A DNA stretch of 64,000 nucleotides from Paenibacillus sp. L3-i20 (GCF_022180385.2 NZ_BQME02000002.1:1364001-1428000), one strand, 5' to 3'. Shown: positions 1 through 8,371, numbered from the stretch's first letter. Program-made: numbers and translations. Notes: generated from the sequence alone by a model not told the origin.

Positions 1-382
1 TACGATTCGCATTATCCACTTTGTTCACCGCAAGAACAACCGGTTTGCGTGAACGGAATAACATCTGTGCAACTTCATCATCTGCATGAGTTAATCCAGT
101 TTTGGCATCCACCATAAACAAGATAACATCCGCTTCTTCAATTGCTAGTTCAGCCTGCATACGTACAGACTTCATAATTTCATCTTCACCATCAATTTCG
201 ATACCACCGGTATCAATGATGCTAAATGCTTTGCCGTTCCATTCCCCTACTCCGTATAAACGGTCACGGGTAACTCCCGGTTTATCCTCAACGATTGCCA
301 GCCGATCACCGACTACACGATTAAATATGGTTGACTTACCCACATTCGGACGCCCGACGATGGCGATAACGGGTCTTGCCAT
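1..382 (-). CDS. der: GTPase Der (EngA), N-terminal part, cut by window edge
   Basis: Der is a double-GTPase needed for maturation of the 50S ribosomal subunit. About 127 N-terminal residues are visible. The first GTPase domain shows the P-loop GRPNVGKST near residue 8, the G3 motif DTGG and the G4 motif NKVD just before the window edge. The start ATG at 382 is preceded by GAAGGAG at good spacing, and the protein begins [12 protein letters not shown], as is usual for the family. It lies downstream of the YIEGIA pair, as der lies downstream of yphA-yphB in B. subtilis. The second G domain and the KH-like domain lie outside the window. Identification is secure. Confidence 0.97.
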   Translation of the reverse strand, partial: MARPVIAIVGRPNVGKSTIFNRVVGDRLAIVEDKPGVTRDRLYGVGEWNGKAFSIIDTGGIEIDGEDEIMKSVRMQAELAIEEADVILFMVDAKTGLTHADDEVAQMLFRSRKPVVLAVNKVDNANR

Positions 383-460
383 AATTGGTTTTTCACTCCT
401 TCAACAATTCTCACGTTACTCATCATAGCAAAAAAGATCGATCTTGGCTAACTTTTCATA

Positions 461-640
461 TTATCGATGGTCTACAAGAATAATTGTTCCATTCTTTAGG
501 TCATGTGCACTCGCATCCAATATTTTCTCCAGAAGAAATGATGTTTCCTCTAGCTTAGTTTCATCCGGCACAAAAAAAATAGGAGCACCACCTGCTATTT
601 GATCAGAGTGAAGCGATACGATTGCGACAATTTCAGCCAT
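461..640 (-). CDS. Small capping-complex subunit associated with YIEGIA protein (59 aa)
   Basis: A 59-residue protein beginning MAEIVAIVSLHSDQIAGG and ending in VDHR. Its start overlaps the last 8 bases of the YIEGIA gene, with a GGAGGCAG ribosome-binding site inside the end of that gene, so the two are translationally coupled. In Paenibacillaceae a small protein of this type next to a YIEGIA protein is called the capping complex subunit for YIEGIA; that name is recalled from family knowledge, not shown here. No membrane segment or signal peptide is visible. The most likely role is as a soluble partner of the YIEGIA membrane protein in spore envelope assembly, which is inferred from context. 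Confidence 0.75.
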   Translation of the reverse strand: MAEIVAIVSLHSDQIAGGAPIFFVPDETKLEETSFLLEKILDASAHDLKNGTIILVDHR

Positions 641-1553
641 TAGTTTCTGCCTCCTTCTTGTTCACAGGTGCTTCAGTTGGCATACGAACAGCCGATTCCA
701 TTATTGGAGCTCGCAGAATGACATCTCTCCCTTTTGTTGAATCGCGCTCTTGTGGCAAAATAAATATAGCAAGCCTTCCATCCTTCATATCAAGCTTAGC
801 CATAGGGATTAGCGCAGGTTCTCCATCATCTCGATATACACCGAGAATAGTTGCTAGATCATAAAGAATTGCTTGGCGTTGTCCCAAATTACATAAAGTA
901 ACTTTCGCATTAGGATTAATGGGAGTAAGGATGAAGCCAAGCCCTCTTTCTGCAATGATAGCTTGATTAGACTTTAATCCGACGTTCATAATGTAAATAT
1001 CTGACACAAATAAGTCTGGTCCATCAATTCGAATATCCGATATCGTAACTTCAGCTATATGAGAGATTGATTTACCTGACTTTAATTTGTACACTATGAC
1101 AAGTGAAAGAAGTCCAGCTGCAACGCCGAACCATAGATTTAGAAGGATAGCAAATAGGGTTGTAAGGAGAGCCGTCATAATGACCAAATAATTACGCCCC
1201 TCAAAAACCATCGCTATTCCTTCAATATATGTTGATCCTCGTCCAACTAGTTCCATGCTGTCGATTTTTGTCAATGTATCTCGTTCCATCTTCCGAACAT
1301 CTCGAAATTGCTGAGCTGCAAGAGTTAGAAATGTAATAGCTGTATAGTCTTTGTTGAATAAAGCAGGGACCGCCACCGCACCCAGTGCAGCTGCTATTAC
1401 ACCAAGGGAAACATGAATGATGCTCCCATGGGGGTACGTAGGGTATTGCCTATAATCTGTCTTAAGCATTAATAAGCGTGATAAAATACCGAATCCAATC
1501 CCGAGTAAAACGCTCATCAAATGATGATTTTCTTTTATAAAAGCTACAATCAA
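633..1553 (-). CDS. YIEGIA family membrane protein (SeaA/YphB-like), TTG start
   Basis: A 306-residue membrane protein carrying the family signature YIEGIAMVFEGRNYLVI near residue 110. At least four hydrophobic segments occupy the first 170 residues, and a soluble domain makes up the C-terminal half. The longest open frame starts at 1583, but a TTG at 1553 sits in a TTGA overlap with the stop of the upstream gene and has AAAGGGGG about nine bases before it, so TTG 1553 is preferred. B. subtilis has yphB (seaA), a spore envelope assembly gene, at the same place between yphA and der. The family assignment is firm; the envelope role is inferred from synteny and family. Confidence 0.85.
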   Translation of the reverse strand: MIVAFIKENHHLMSVLLGIGFGILSRLLMLKTDYRQYPTYPHGSIIHVSLGVIAAALGAVAVPALFNKDYTAITFLTLAAQQFRDVRKMERDTLTKIDSMELVGRGSTYIEGIAMVFEGRNYLVIMTALLTTLFAILLNLWFGVAAGLLSLVIVYKLKSGKSISHIAEVTISDIRIDGPDLFVSDIYIMNVGLKSNQAIIAERGLGFILTPINPNAKVTLCNLGQRQAILYDLATILGVYRDDGEPALIPMAKLDMKDGRLAIFILPQERDSTKGRDVILRAPIMESAVRMPTEAPVNKKEAETNG

Positions 1554-2194
1554 GAAGAACGGCCCCCTTTCAGTTGCAGCCATGCTGCACTTAGCTTTAA
1601 TTTACCCCTTCGTACTACTCGCTTCATCAAAGAAAAAGAAACTGCAATACAGAGTGCTACTAACAATCCATCCCACCAAGAAAGGGTTCCAATAGCGACA
1701 TGGTACGTACCTTCCCGGAAAAAGGCCTCTAACCCTTCTCCTAGTGCAGCTCCCCATGTAAGGATCGCAAGTTGATGCTTTATTTCCGTTGTGAAGATGC
1801 CGCATATGAGTCCTCCAATGAGCGAAGCATTCCAACTTGACTCAAACCAATGAAACATCGTTTCAATCGAATATAGACTTTTAATACTGCCCATAATCAT
1901 CGCAAGCATCAATATACATAACAGTAAGTAGCCGCGAACGCCGCTCTCTTTCGACCGCCAGACAATAATTGCGCTTATTGACAATAGAAGACATGCAGCG
2001 CCATGAATCTTCAAATTAAGCACATCCTTGAATGGTGCCCACCATAAGGGGAATAGGAGGCTGCACGCCATTATAGCTGTAACCGAAAAAAAGAGATCCG
2101 TTCGGATATCGGCGGCAAATACCGACTTCCATCCCGTTGCAAATAGAATATACACATTCAACATCAGTAACACGGTCAAGTAGCCGGGAATCAT
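1550..2194 (-). CDS. YphA-like integral membrane protein (214 aa)
   Basis: A 214-residue protein with about six hydrophobic segments and few charged residues, starting MIPGYLTVLLMLNVYILF. It holds the place of yphA in B. subtilis (between rpsA/ypfD and yphB) and has a similar membrane character and length. It is translationally coupled to the YIEGIA gene through a TTGA overlap at its stop codon. No catalytic motif is visible. The C-terminal tail is basic and soluble. The function is unknown, although coupling to the spore-envelope pair suggests a shared sporulation role. The name rests on synteny more than on sequence. Confidence 0.7.
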   Translation of the reverse strand: MIPGYLTVLLMLNVYILFATGWKSVFAADIRTDLFFSVTAIMACSLLFPLWWAPFKDVLNLKIHGAACLLLSISAIIVWRSKESGVRGYLLLCILMLAMIMGSIKSLYSIETMFHWFESSWNASLIGGLICGIFTTEIKHQLAILTWGAALGEGLEAFFREGTYHVAIGTLSWWDGLLVALCIAVSFSLMKRVVRRGKLKLSAAWLQLKGGRSS

Positions 2195-2230
2195 CGCAAA
2201 TCTCCTCTCGTATCCCTATTATGCGCCAAC

Positions 2231-2272
2231 AAAAAAAGGCTATTCCTGTGATGATTCACAGGAATAGCCTTT
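2231..2272 (-). terminator. Intrinsic terminator of rpsA
   Basis: A perfect 16-bp stem (AAAGGCTATTCCTGTG with its complement) with a six-base loop, followed on the minus strand by seven T residues. It separates rpsA from the YphA-like gene. Confidence 0.9.
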
Positions 2273-2285
2273 GGACGAAATGATA

Positions 2286-3530
2286 CTATTTCAACTTGCT
2301 TAGTTTGTCACCAAAACGCTCAGCTAGCGAGTAGCTCATGCTAGCGCTGTTCAAGCTTACGTTAGGGTTGTTGATTTCTTCCATCTTAGGAGCGCGTGGC
2401 GCACGAGGTGCACGGTCCGTTCTTGCTTTAGGTTCCGCTTGCTCTGGAGCCTCTTCTGTTTCTTTGATGCTTAGGCTAACGCGCTTTTCAGCAGCATTGA
2501 ATTCAAGAACTTTCGCTTGAACTTCTTGACCTTCTTGCAATACTTCATTTGGAGTTTCGATATGACGATGTGCGATTTGTGAAATATGCACAAGACCTTC
2601 AACGCCAGGAGCGATTTCAACAAATGCGCCAAATTTCACAAGACGACGTACTGTACCTGTAACGATATCGCCTGCGTTAAATTGGCTTGTAGCAGAATCC
2701 CAAGGACCTGGTTGTGCTGCTTTGATACTTAGGCTGATTTTGCCAGCTGCAGCATCAACTTTAAGTACTTTTACACGAACCGCTTGACCTTCAGATACAA
2801 CATCTTTTGGATGAGCAACATGCTGCCATGAAAGCTCAGACACGTGTACCAATCCGTCAATGCCACCGATATCAACAAAAGCGCCGAATGGCGTCAAACG
2901 TTGTACAGTACCATCAAGCTCTTGACCAGCTACTAGGTTAGACATAACCTGTTGCTTGCTTTGCTCGAATTCAGCATCCAATACTTCTTTTTGAGAAAGG
3001 ATAACTTTTTGTTTTTCTACGTCGATTTCTTTCACTTTAACGCGTAGAGTACGACCTTTGTATCCGCTGAAATCTTCAACGAAATGACGCTCAACCATGG
3101 AAGCAGGAATAAATCCGCGTACGCCCACGTCAGCTACAAGTCCGCCTTTTACAACATCTGCTACGACAACTTCAAACACATCGCCGTTTTCAAAACGTTG
3201 TTGAAGCTCATCCCAAGCTTTTGCGCCGTCAACTTGTTTTTTGGAAAGTACAAGACTTTCTTTGCTGTCGTTGATGCTAACTACTTTAAGCTCAACCTCT
3301 TGACCGATTTCAACTGCAGCAGCAGCGTTTTCCAATTGAACCGAAGACAGTTCATTAAGTGGAATGACACCGTCATATTTATATCCAAGGCTTACGTAAG
3401 CTTGGTTATCTTCGATTTTGACGATTGTACCCTTTACAGAGTCGCCTTTTTTCAAAGACACGAAATTATCCATTGCATCTTGGCTTACTTCCTCTGCAAC
3501 AGTCTCTTGCACATTGATCTCTTCTGACAT
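2286..3530 (-). CDS. rpsA: 30S ribosomal protein S1 homologue, four S1 domains (YpfD-like)
   Basis: A 414-residue RNA-binding protein with four S1 repeats of about 70 residues (roughly 25-100, 110-180, 195-265 and 280-350). The third and fourth carry the typical VDIGGIDGLVHVSELSW and VEIAPGVEGLVHIS signatures. The C-terminal tail is basic and rich in RAPRAPRAP. Gram-positive versions have four domains rather than the six of E. coli S1, and their essentiality and ribosome association differ. The gene follows plsC and cmk, as in B. subtilis (ypfD), and ends in a strong terminator. Confidence 0.95.
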   Translation of the reverse strand: MSEEINVQETVAEEVSQDAMDNFVSLKKGDSVKGTIVKIEDNQAYVSLGYKYDGVIPLNELSSVQLENAAAAVEIGQEVELKVVSINDSKESLVLSKKQVDGAKAWDELQQRFENGDVFEVVVADVVKGGLVADVGVRGFIPASMVERHFVEDFSGYKGRTLRVKVKEIDVEKQKVILSQKEVLDAEFEQSKQQVMSNLVAGQELDGTVQRLTPFGAFVDIGGIDGLVHVSELSWQHVAHPKDVVSEGQAVRVKVLKVDAAAGKISLSIKAAQPGPWDSATSQFNAGDIVTGTVRRLVKFGAFVEIAPGVEGLVHISQIAHRHIETPNEVLQEGQEVQAKVLEFNAAEKRVSLSIKETEEAPEQAEPKARTDRAPRAPRAPKMEEINNPNVSLNSASMSYSLAERFGDKLSKLK

Positions 3531-3605
3531 TGAAATAACCTCCTCAGTTCATACCCCAACTTTATTTAAACCCGCTTGGCAAAGCCAATCCGGTATTTAA
3601 AACAA

Positions 3606-4184
3606 TTAATTGCCATGTCGTGCCGCAAGTTCGCGAATTCGAATCATGGTAACTTCTGTAACTTGCTCTAGCATTTCCGATGATGATTCTTCGATAATTG
3701 CTGTAAGATCAATAGGTTCACCGTAAATAACGAGCGTTTTTTTGAATGGTTTATAATTCCCTACAATTGCAACGGGAACGATGACCGCACCGCTTCGGAT
3801 CGCGATCATAGCTGCGCCTTTTTTGGCAGCTCCAGCATTGCTGCGTGACCCCTCAGGGAAAATGCCCATGACCTCGCCTGATTTCAATAGCGTAATAGCA
3901 GATTTGATGGCATCTTTGCTCACTCCACCCCTTTTTACAGGGAATGCTCCGACTGCGCGTATACCTGCCCCAAACACTGGAATCTTAAATAATTCTTCCT
4001 TCGCCATAAAATATACTTTGCGAGGAACCTTTACACCAATTGTCGGCGGATCAAAATTGCTAATGTGGTTCGAAGCTAATATAACTGGTCCCTCTGCAGG
4101 AATATGGTGCAGCCCTCTTGCTTCAAGCCGAAATACTAAAGTGTAGATGGTGTTCAATAGAAATCGGAATATGCGGTATAACAT
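3606..4184 (-). CDS. plsC: 1-acyl-sn-glycerol-3-phosphate acyltransferase
   Basis: A 192-residue membrane-bound acyltransferase that adds the second acyl chain to lysophosphatidic acid to make phosphatidic acid. It shows the catalytic HX4D motif in NHISNFDPP near residue 40 and the acceptor-binding motif FPEGSRS near residue 115. A hydrophobic N-terminus and a segment near residue 137 would associate it with the membrane. The start lies 3 bases after the cmk stop, so the two genes are in one operon with rpsA. The length is usual for the short Firmicute PlsC. Confidence 0.93.
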   Translation of the reverse strand: MLYRIFRFLLNTIYTLVFRLEARGLHHIPAEGPVILASNHISNFDPPTIGVKVPRKVYFMAKEELFKIPVFGAGIRAVGAFPVKRGGVSKDAIKSAITLLKSGEVMGIFPEGSRSNAGAAKKGAAMIAIRSGAVIVPVAIVGNYKPFKKTLVIYGEPIDLTAIIEESSSEMLEQVTEVTMIRIRELAARHGN

Positions 4185-4187
4185 AGT

Positions 4188-4886
4188 TTACTTCGCCTCC
4201 GCCAATTTGGTTCGGCTTAATTTCACAATTGTCTCAACAACTTCGAGAATTGTCATGCCGCTACTGTCCAATTCTATGGCATCCAAGGCTCTAATAAGTG
4301 GAGAAATGTCTCTTTGCTCGTCCAATTGGTCTCTTTCAGCAATTTCTGCTTCAAGCTGTTTAAGCGAGATAATGTTATCGTCAGATAACTCCTTATATCT
4401 TCTTAGCGCGCGCTCCTCAACCGATGCCGTTAAAAAAACTTTAACTTCTGCGTCTGGAAGCACATGCGTTCCGATATCCCTACCATCCATGACAACACCT
4501 TTACGGATTGCAAATTCTCTTTGCATTGTGCTTAGAACTTGACGTACAATTCCGCTCGCAGCAAAATAAGAAACTTGCCTTGTCACATCACGGGAGCGAA
4601 TGAGGGCTGTAACATCCTCATCATTAACGAATATGGATTGTCCACTTTCGCCTGGCGCAAGCCTAATCTGGAGTGACTCCAGCATTTCGGCTAAGTTATC
4701 GTCTTGCTCAGCTGTAATGGATAAGCGCTGAGCGCTTAATGTTACAGCTCTGTACATCGCACCTGTATCGATGTACACATAACCCAATTGTCCGGCGACC
4801 ATTCTCGCAACCGTGCTTTTGCCAGCGCCTGCAGGCCCGTCAATTGCAATGTTAATTCGGTCACTGTCACCATCTTGTTGCGCCAC
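4188..4886 (-). CDS. cmk: Cytidylate kinase, GTG start
   Basis: A 232-residue CMP/dCMP kinase. The P-loop GPAGAGKST lies near residue 18, and the family motifs DTGAMYRA and DGRDIGTHVLPDA follow at about 42 and 135. It phosphorylates CMP and dCMP with ATP in pyrimidine nucleotide synthesis. The start is a GTG preceded by AAAGGGGG at about ten bases; no better in-frame start exists before the P-loop. Order cmk-plsC-rpsA is the same as in many Bacillales. Confidence 0.96.
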   Translation of the reverse strand: MAQQDGDSDRINIAIDGPAGAGKSTVARMVAGQLGYVYIDTGAMYRAVTLSAQRLSITAEQDDNLAEMLESLQIRLAPGESGQSIFVNDEDVTALIRSRDVTRQVSYFAASGIVRQVLSTMQREFAIRKGVVMDGRDIGTHVLPDAEVKVFLTASVEERALRRYKELSDDNIISLKQLEAEIAERDQLDEQRDISPLIRALDAIELDSSGMTILEVVETIVKLSRTKLAEAK

Positions 4887-5022
4887 GTATGGTCATCCCC
4901 CTTTAAATCGAGACGGCCTCTTTCTCTTTGAATTGTAGTGTAGAAGTTCAAAGAAAAAGCAGGCATTGCCTGCGAACGTGAAAATTATACCACAGAATGC
5001 CCTGAGATGCAAAAGAGAAGCG

Positions 5023-5220
5023 CTAGTTCAAGCGGGTTCCTTCCCACCGATCTGCGCTCGTTAGCCAATTTCTAATCGTATCATTTTGGACTGCGATTTG
5101 TGTAAGAAAGGCTAGTAGTAAAAGGACAATGACTGCTTTTCGCAATAGTCCCGTTACTATATCGGACAATTTCAGCAGCTCTTTGCGACTTCTTTTTTTA
5201 TGTAGTAGTTGTCGAAGCAA
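5023..5220 (-). CDS. Small membrane protein, YpfB-like (DUF5359 type), TTG start
   Basis: A 65-residue protein with a basic N-terminus, one membrane segment (about residues 28-45, VIVLLLLAFLTQI) and a polar tail ending in WEGTRLN. A longer frame starts at 5253, but GGGAGGG sits ten bases before an in-frame TTG at 5220, so that start is chosen. It lies between cmk and the PilZ gene exactly where ypfB lies in B. subtilis. DUF5359 membership is recalled, not computed. The function is unknown; a role with the neighbouring c-di-GMP receptor is possible but unproven. Confidence 0.65.
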   Translation of the reverse strand: MLRQLLHKKRSRKELLKLSDIVTGLLRKAVIVLLLLAFLTQIAVQNDTIRNWLTSADRWEGTRLN

Positions 5221-5280
5221 TAGGAATGCACCCTCCCAACATGTGGATAGCATTCCGCTTATTTCATAAATTATTCAATA

Positions 5281-5931
5281 CTAGCGATTTCTATATTCCA
5301 ATTGCTTTTCAAAACAGAATCTAATAATTTTTTGTCTTTCGGAATCGCTAATGCTAATAAATTTAGTCATGACTTCCTTACGTCCCGATTCAAGGACACT
5401 TACTCTAACAATCTCTGAATCAAAAGACACATGCTCAACTGTCCCATTTTTGAACGGTAGAAGCAGCCAACATTCCAATACTTGTTCGCTTTGTAGCGGC
5501 CACTTACTGTCACTAACAAAGGAAATACCGCCACCGCCGATATCATCTGTATAACAGAGGAATCGTACATGACCCGACATTTTTACTGCTAATTCCAATT
5601 CTGCTGGAACTCGCAAAAAGCTTCTACGCTGAACTTTTGTCATCCGTTCTGGATCTGGTTTCATAATTTTCACTAAACGAATGCCATCTTCTTTAAATCC
5701 AATCACATGGGAATCAAAGTAATGTTTAACCCCTTCATCCGACAGAAAAAATACGGACAATTCATCACCTAAGTATAAGCGCTTTGTACGTCCTGTCTGA
5801 ACATTAAGAGGGTATTCGATATGTAGAGATCCACCTTCTTCATCGGCAATACGTGAACGATATTCAATTGCCGCATCTGCTTCGTCAGAAGAAGCGATTT
5901 GATAATAAAGCATTTGATTAACTTTAGGCAA
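5281..5931 (-). CDS. PilZ-domain flagellar brake protein (YcgR/YpfA/DgrA-like)
   Basis: A 216-residue protein with an N-terminal YcgR-type domain (to about residue 100) and a C-terminal PilZ domain. The c-di-GMP-binding RxxxR motif is seen in QRRSFLRVP near residue 105. The second motif, normally D/N-x-S-x-x-G, reads DIGGGG, so its serine is a glycine. In B. subtilis the homologue at this locus slows flagellar motors on binding c-di-GMP. Two adjacent TTG codons (5934, 5931) follow GGGGAG; the second is spaced better. The family is certain, ligand affinity is not. Confidence 0.88.
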   Translation of the reverse strand: MPKVNQMLYYQIASSDEADAAIEYRSRIADEEGGSLHIEYPLNVQTGRTKRLYLGDELSVFFLSDEGVKHYFDSHVIGFKEDGIRLVKIMKPDPERMTKVQRRSFLRVPAELELAVKMSGHVRFLCYTDDIGGGGISFVSDSKWPLQSEQVLECWLLLPFKNGTVEHVSFDSEIVRVSVLESGRKEVMTKFISISDSERQKIIRFCFEKQLEYRNR

Positions 5932-6014
5932 CAAAATGGCTCCCCTCCCATATATCAGACATTATAGCATGTCGATTGGAGGGGAGCTATATCGATATTA
6001 GTCGGAAATTCCCT

Positions 6015-7370
6015 TTATTTTTTTGATACATCCTTGTCTTGTTTGGTCATCACTTCAATCGTTTCCTCTATACCCGTATCCCCATTAATATAGATGCGGT
6101 AGATCGCACCATTGATTTGACCCGTATATTCATAACATAATGTTTCTTCGCCAAGCTCGTTAATTATTAACGCCTGTTCTTCATTTGTTACATTCATTGC
6201 TGGATTGATCGCTTTTTTTGCTTCCTCTTTCGATAGTGTTGGTTGCTTCAGCTCACGTTTATGATGTTCATAAACAAAATCATTAGCTTGCAGACCTACT
6301 GCCTCACCATTATCTAAAGCGATTTTAACAGTCAGTTTTTCTGGATAAATTAACACATCATTTTGTGTTCCTACGAATGTGAATGAAGCTGAGTTGTTGT
6401 AATGGTCATAGCTGATCGCACGCATATCTTTGAAACCATGTTCTACAAGAAATGCATCTGCCGATGCTTTCGCTTGCGCATAGTCAATTTTCGGACTACC
6501 CAGCTCGCGCGACTTCATATACCAAATTAACTGACCGCCTTTTTGCGTAAAATCCATTTGCACCTTTTGATTTGGATCTTTTTCGTTCACAAGTGCGGAA
6601 TACGAAGCGTATTCCGTTCCTTTTGCATTTTCAGCCACTCTAACCTGTGATTGATCAACCTTCAAAAACTCTGCTGCTTTCTTTTGAATGTGCTCAGTCG
6701 TAACCATCTCTCCACCTAGCATTTTGATCGTACGCTTTGCGTACATACTGCTCACAGATGGACCCCAATTAAGTTCAGGATATGATCCAACCTTCTTATC
6801 AACAGATCTCAAACCATCAGCAACTGCGTTGCTGCCCGCTTCTTTGTCTGATGCAATTGCTAATTCAACATCCATCCAGCGTAGTCGATTGGACAATACA
6901 TCCTTTTGCATGTTGTGCAAATCTTTAGCGATTTCATCTGATTTCGTATATAGCGTCTGCAACGTGTTGAATTCATCCTTTGACAATGGTTGCTTCGTCA
7001 AATCACGAACAGCCGTTTTATATGCAAAATTAGAAATGTGGGATAGGAAATCTTCCGCCTCTGTAAACGGTAAATAACTTAAAGGCAGCTGACTTATTTC
7101 ATTTTGTGCTTGACTAGTTAATCGCCAAACATTAACTAACCCCTTACGATGATATCCTCCTGAAGTAGAATTGACCGCAAGCGTATTTCCAAGTTGCTCA
7201 TGAACCTTTTCTATATGCAGGGTCAAATCATGAAAAGCACGCTGGTATTGATTTTCCGCTTTAATCAAAATAGAATTTTTCTCTTGATGCTCTTGGTATC
7301 CCCAATAAATTGCGCCAATAAGAAGAATGGTCACAAGTGGAAACATAACTGAGCTAAGTCTACGATACAT
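6015..7370 (-). CDS. ypeB: Germination protein YpeB
   Basis: A 451-residue protein with an N-terminal membrane anchor (residues 8-25), a long helical region and C-terminal PepSY-type repeats. In B. subtilis YpeB localises and stabilises the cortex-lytic enzyme SleB in the spore inner membrane, and the two genes form an operon. Here no sleB is adjacent; the gene upstream encodes a 53-residue zinc-ribbon protein. The ribosome-binding site AAGGAG lies in the 3' arm of a hairpin directly before the ATG. Identification rests on overall sequence, length and position between the PilZ gene and prsW. Confidence 0.93.
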   Translation of the reverse strand: MYRRLSSVMFPLVTILLIGAIYWGYQEHQEKNSILIKAENQYQRAFHDLTLHIEKVHEQLGNTLAVNSTSGGYHRKGLVNVWRLTSQAQNEISQLPLSYLPFTEAEDFLSHISNFAYKTAVRDLTKQPLSKDEFNTLQTLYTKSDEIAKDLHNMQKDVLSNRLRWMDVELAIASDKEAGSNAVADGLRSVDKKVGSYPELNWGPSVSSMYAKRTIKMLGGEMVTTEHIQKKAAEFLKVDQSQVRVAENAKGTEYASYSALVNEKDPNQKVQMDFTQKGGQLIWYMKSRELGSPKIDYAQAKASADAFLVEHGFKDMRAISYDHYNNSASFTFVGTQNDVLIYPEKLTVKIALDNGEAVGLQANDFVYEHHKRELKQPTLSKEEAKKAINPAMNVTNEEQALIINELGEETLCYEYTGQINGAIYRIYINGDTGIEETIEVMTKQDKDVSKK

Positions 7371-7374
7371 ACAA

Positions 7375-7430
7375 AAAGCTCCTTTCTAATGCCAAACCTG
7401 GTGTTAGTTTGGATTTCAGAGAGGAGCTTT
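7375..7430 (-). promoter_or_regulatory. Hairpin holding the ypeB ribosome-binding site (terminator-like)
   Basis: Arms AAAGCTCCT and AGGAGCTTT (9 bp) enclose a second stem CCAAAC/GTTTGG; the 3' arm contains the ypeB AGGAG and is followed by five T residues. Transcripts reading in from upstream would either stop here or have the ribosome-binding site masked. It may also serve simply as the terminator of the 53-residue gene. Confidence 0.7.
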
Positions 7431-7455
7431 ATACATAATTGCATTCTTTTGTGAA
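7428..7455 (-). promoter_or_regulatory. Possible ypeB promoter (TTCACA-16-TATAAA)
   Basis: On the minus strand TTCACA and TATAAA are separated by 16 bases. The expected start, near 7421, falls just after the 5' arm of the ypeB hairpin, so this transcript would leave the ribosome-binding site free. ypeB is a forespore sigma-G gene in B. subtilis, and this sequence does not look like a sigma-G site, so the call is tentative. Confidence 0.35.
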
Positions 7456-7468
7456 AGAAGGAGCATTT

Positions 7469-7630
7469 TTAAAAACCAGCATGCTCCTCAATATCTAGAT
7501 CGTTGCTATTATTGCATATGCATTGCCTAAAACCAGTGTCGATATAATCTTTTTCACGTCTTCCTCGTAAAACAAATTTTTCGCCGCAGACGTTGCAGCG
7601 AATCGTCACTTTAATTCGAGCCGCTTCCAT
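7469..7630 (-). CDS. Small zinc-ribbon-like protein (53 aa), unknown function
   Basis: Starts MEAARIKVTIRCNVCGEKFV behind a near-perfect GGAGGTAAAG ribosome-binding site. It contains CNVC (residues 12-15) and CIC (residues 37-39), which could bind one zinc ion, and an acidic C-terminus. It lies between prsW and ypeB, the place where sleB stands in B. subtilis. I do not recognise the family. It ends in the hairpin that covers the ypeB start. The strong ribosome-binding site and conserved-looking cysteines support a real gene. Confidence 0.75.
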   Translation of the reverse strand: MEAARIKVTIRCNVCGEKFVLRGRREKDYIDTGFRQCICNNSNDLDIEEHAGF

Positions 7631-7675
7631 CTTTACCTCCCAATAGTCTTTATATGGTCAGTATAGACGGAACAG

Positions 7676-8371
7676 CTATAGTTTAATCTCACCTTTGCGG
7701 CCAATAAAACGGAATGGCGATCTTGCGTTCGCCAAAGTCATTTTACGAAGTCCCCAGATCCATAAGATAATCATAAACGGTACGATAAACCACATCCAAT
7801 GATGTTTTGCCATCAAAATAATCCAATCGTATAAGCCATGAAGAACAAAAGGCAATATGAATGAGATAATGATGTAGATGTTAATTCCGCTTTTCTTCTT
7901 AAACTTAGCTCTACCTAAATAATATCCCATCATAATACCAAACAATGCATGAGCAGAAACTGGCAATAAAGCTCTAGCAAACAATGTTCCGATGGAAGAT
8001 GGCATATAGATCGCATAAAGTACATTTTCCATCGTTGCAAATCCTAATGAGATGGATGCAGCATAAACAATTCCATCATATGGCTCGTCGAATTCCATAT
8101 GGTTATAGATAACATGATACAACACGAACCACTTCAGAAATTCCTCTACCCCTGCAGACATAACAAAGGCCGAAACAAATGGATCATCTCCAAGCCACAA
8201 TTTCAATCCGTGCTGTAGAACCATAATCGGTACAACTACTAATATTCCAAGGATAAATAACCTGAGCACCATATGAAATGGCTCTGAGTCATAACGATCC
8301 CTTAAATATAAATAAGTTAGCAATGAAACCCCTGGTGCCACTGCTGCCGTTAATATGGAAAATACAAGCAT
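7676..8371 (-). CDS. prsW: PrsW family intramembrane metalloprotease
   Basis: A 231-residue polytopic membrane protein with about seven or eight hydrophobic segments. It carries the PrsW motifs EEFLKW (near residue 80) and a later histidine-containing VSAHALFG segment (near 140) and HGLYDW (near 180), which form the putative metal site. In B. subtilis PrsW makes the first cut in the anti-sigma factor RsiW and responds to envelope stress. The position between gudB and ypeB matches B. subtilis (ypdC). The substrate in this organism is not shown. Confidence 0.9.
   Translation of the reverse strand: MLVFSILTAAVAPGVSLLTYLYLRDRYDSEPFHMVLRLFILGILVVVPIMVLQHGLKLWLGDDPFVSAFVMSAGVEEFLKWFVLYHVIYNHMEFDEPYDGIVYAASISLGFATMENVLYAIYMPSSIGTLFARALLPVSAHALFGIMMGYYLGRAKFKKKSGINIYIIISFILPFVLHGLYDWIILMAKHHWMWFIVPFMIILWIWGLRKMTLANARSPFRFIGRKGEIKL

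Noticed and set aside
102..428. Plus-strand open frame at the left edge
   Set aside because: It is antisense to der, whose motifs are unmistakable, and has no ribosome-binding site.
3084..3527. Long plus-strand frame within rpsA
   Set aside because: Antisense shadow of the S1-domain gene; no family signature.
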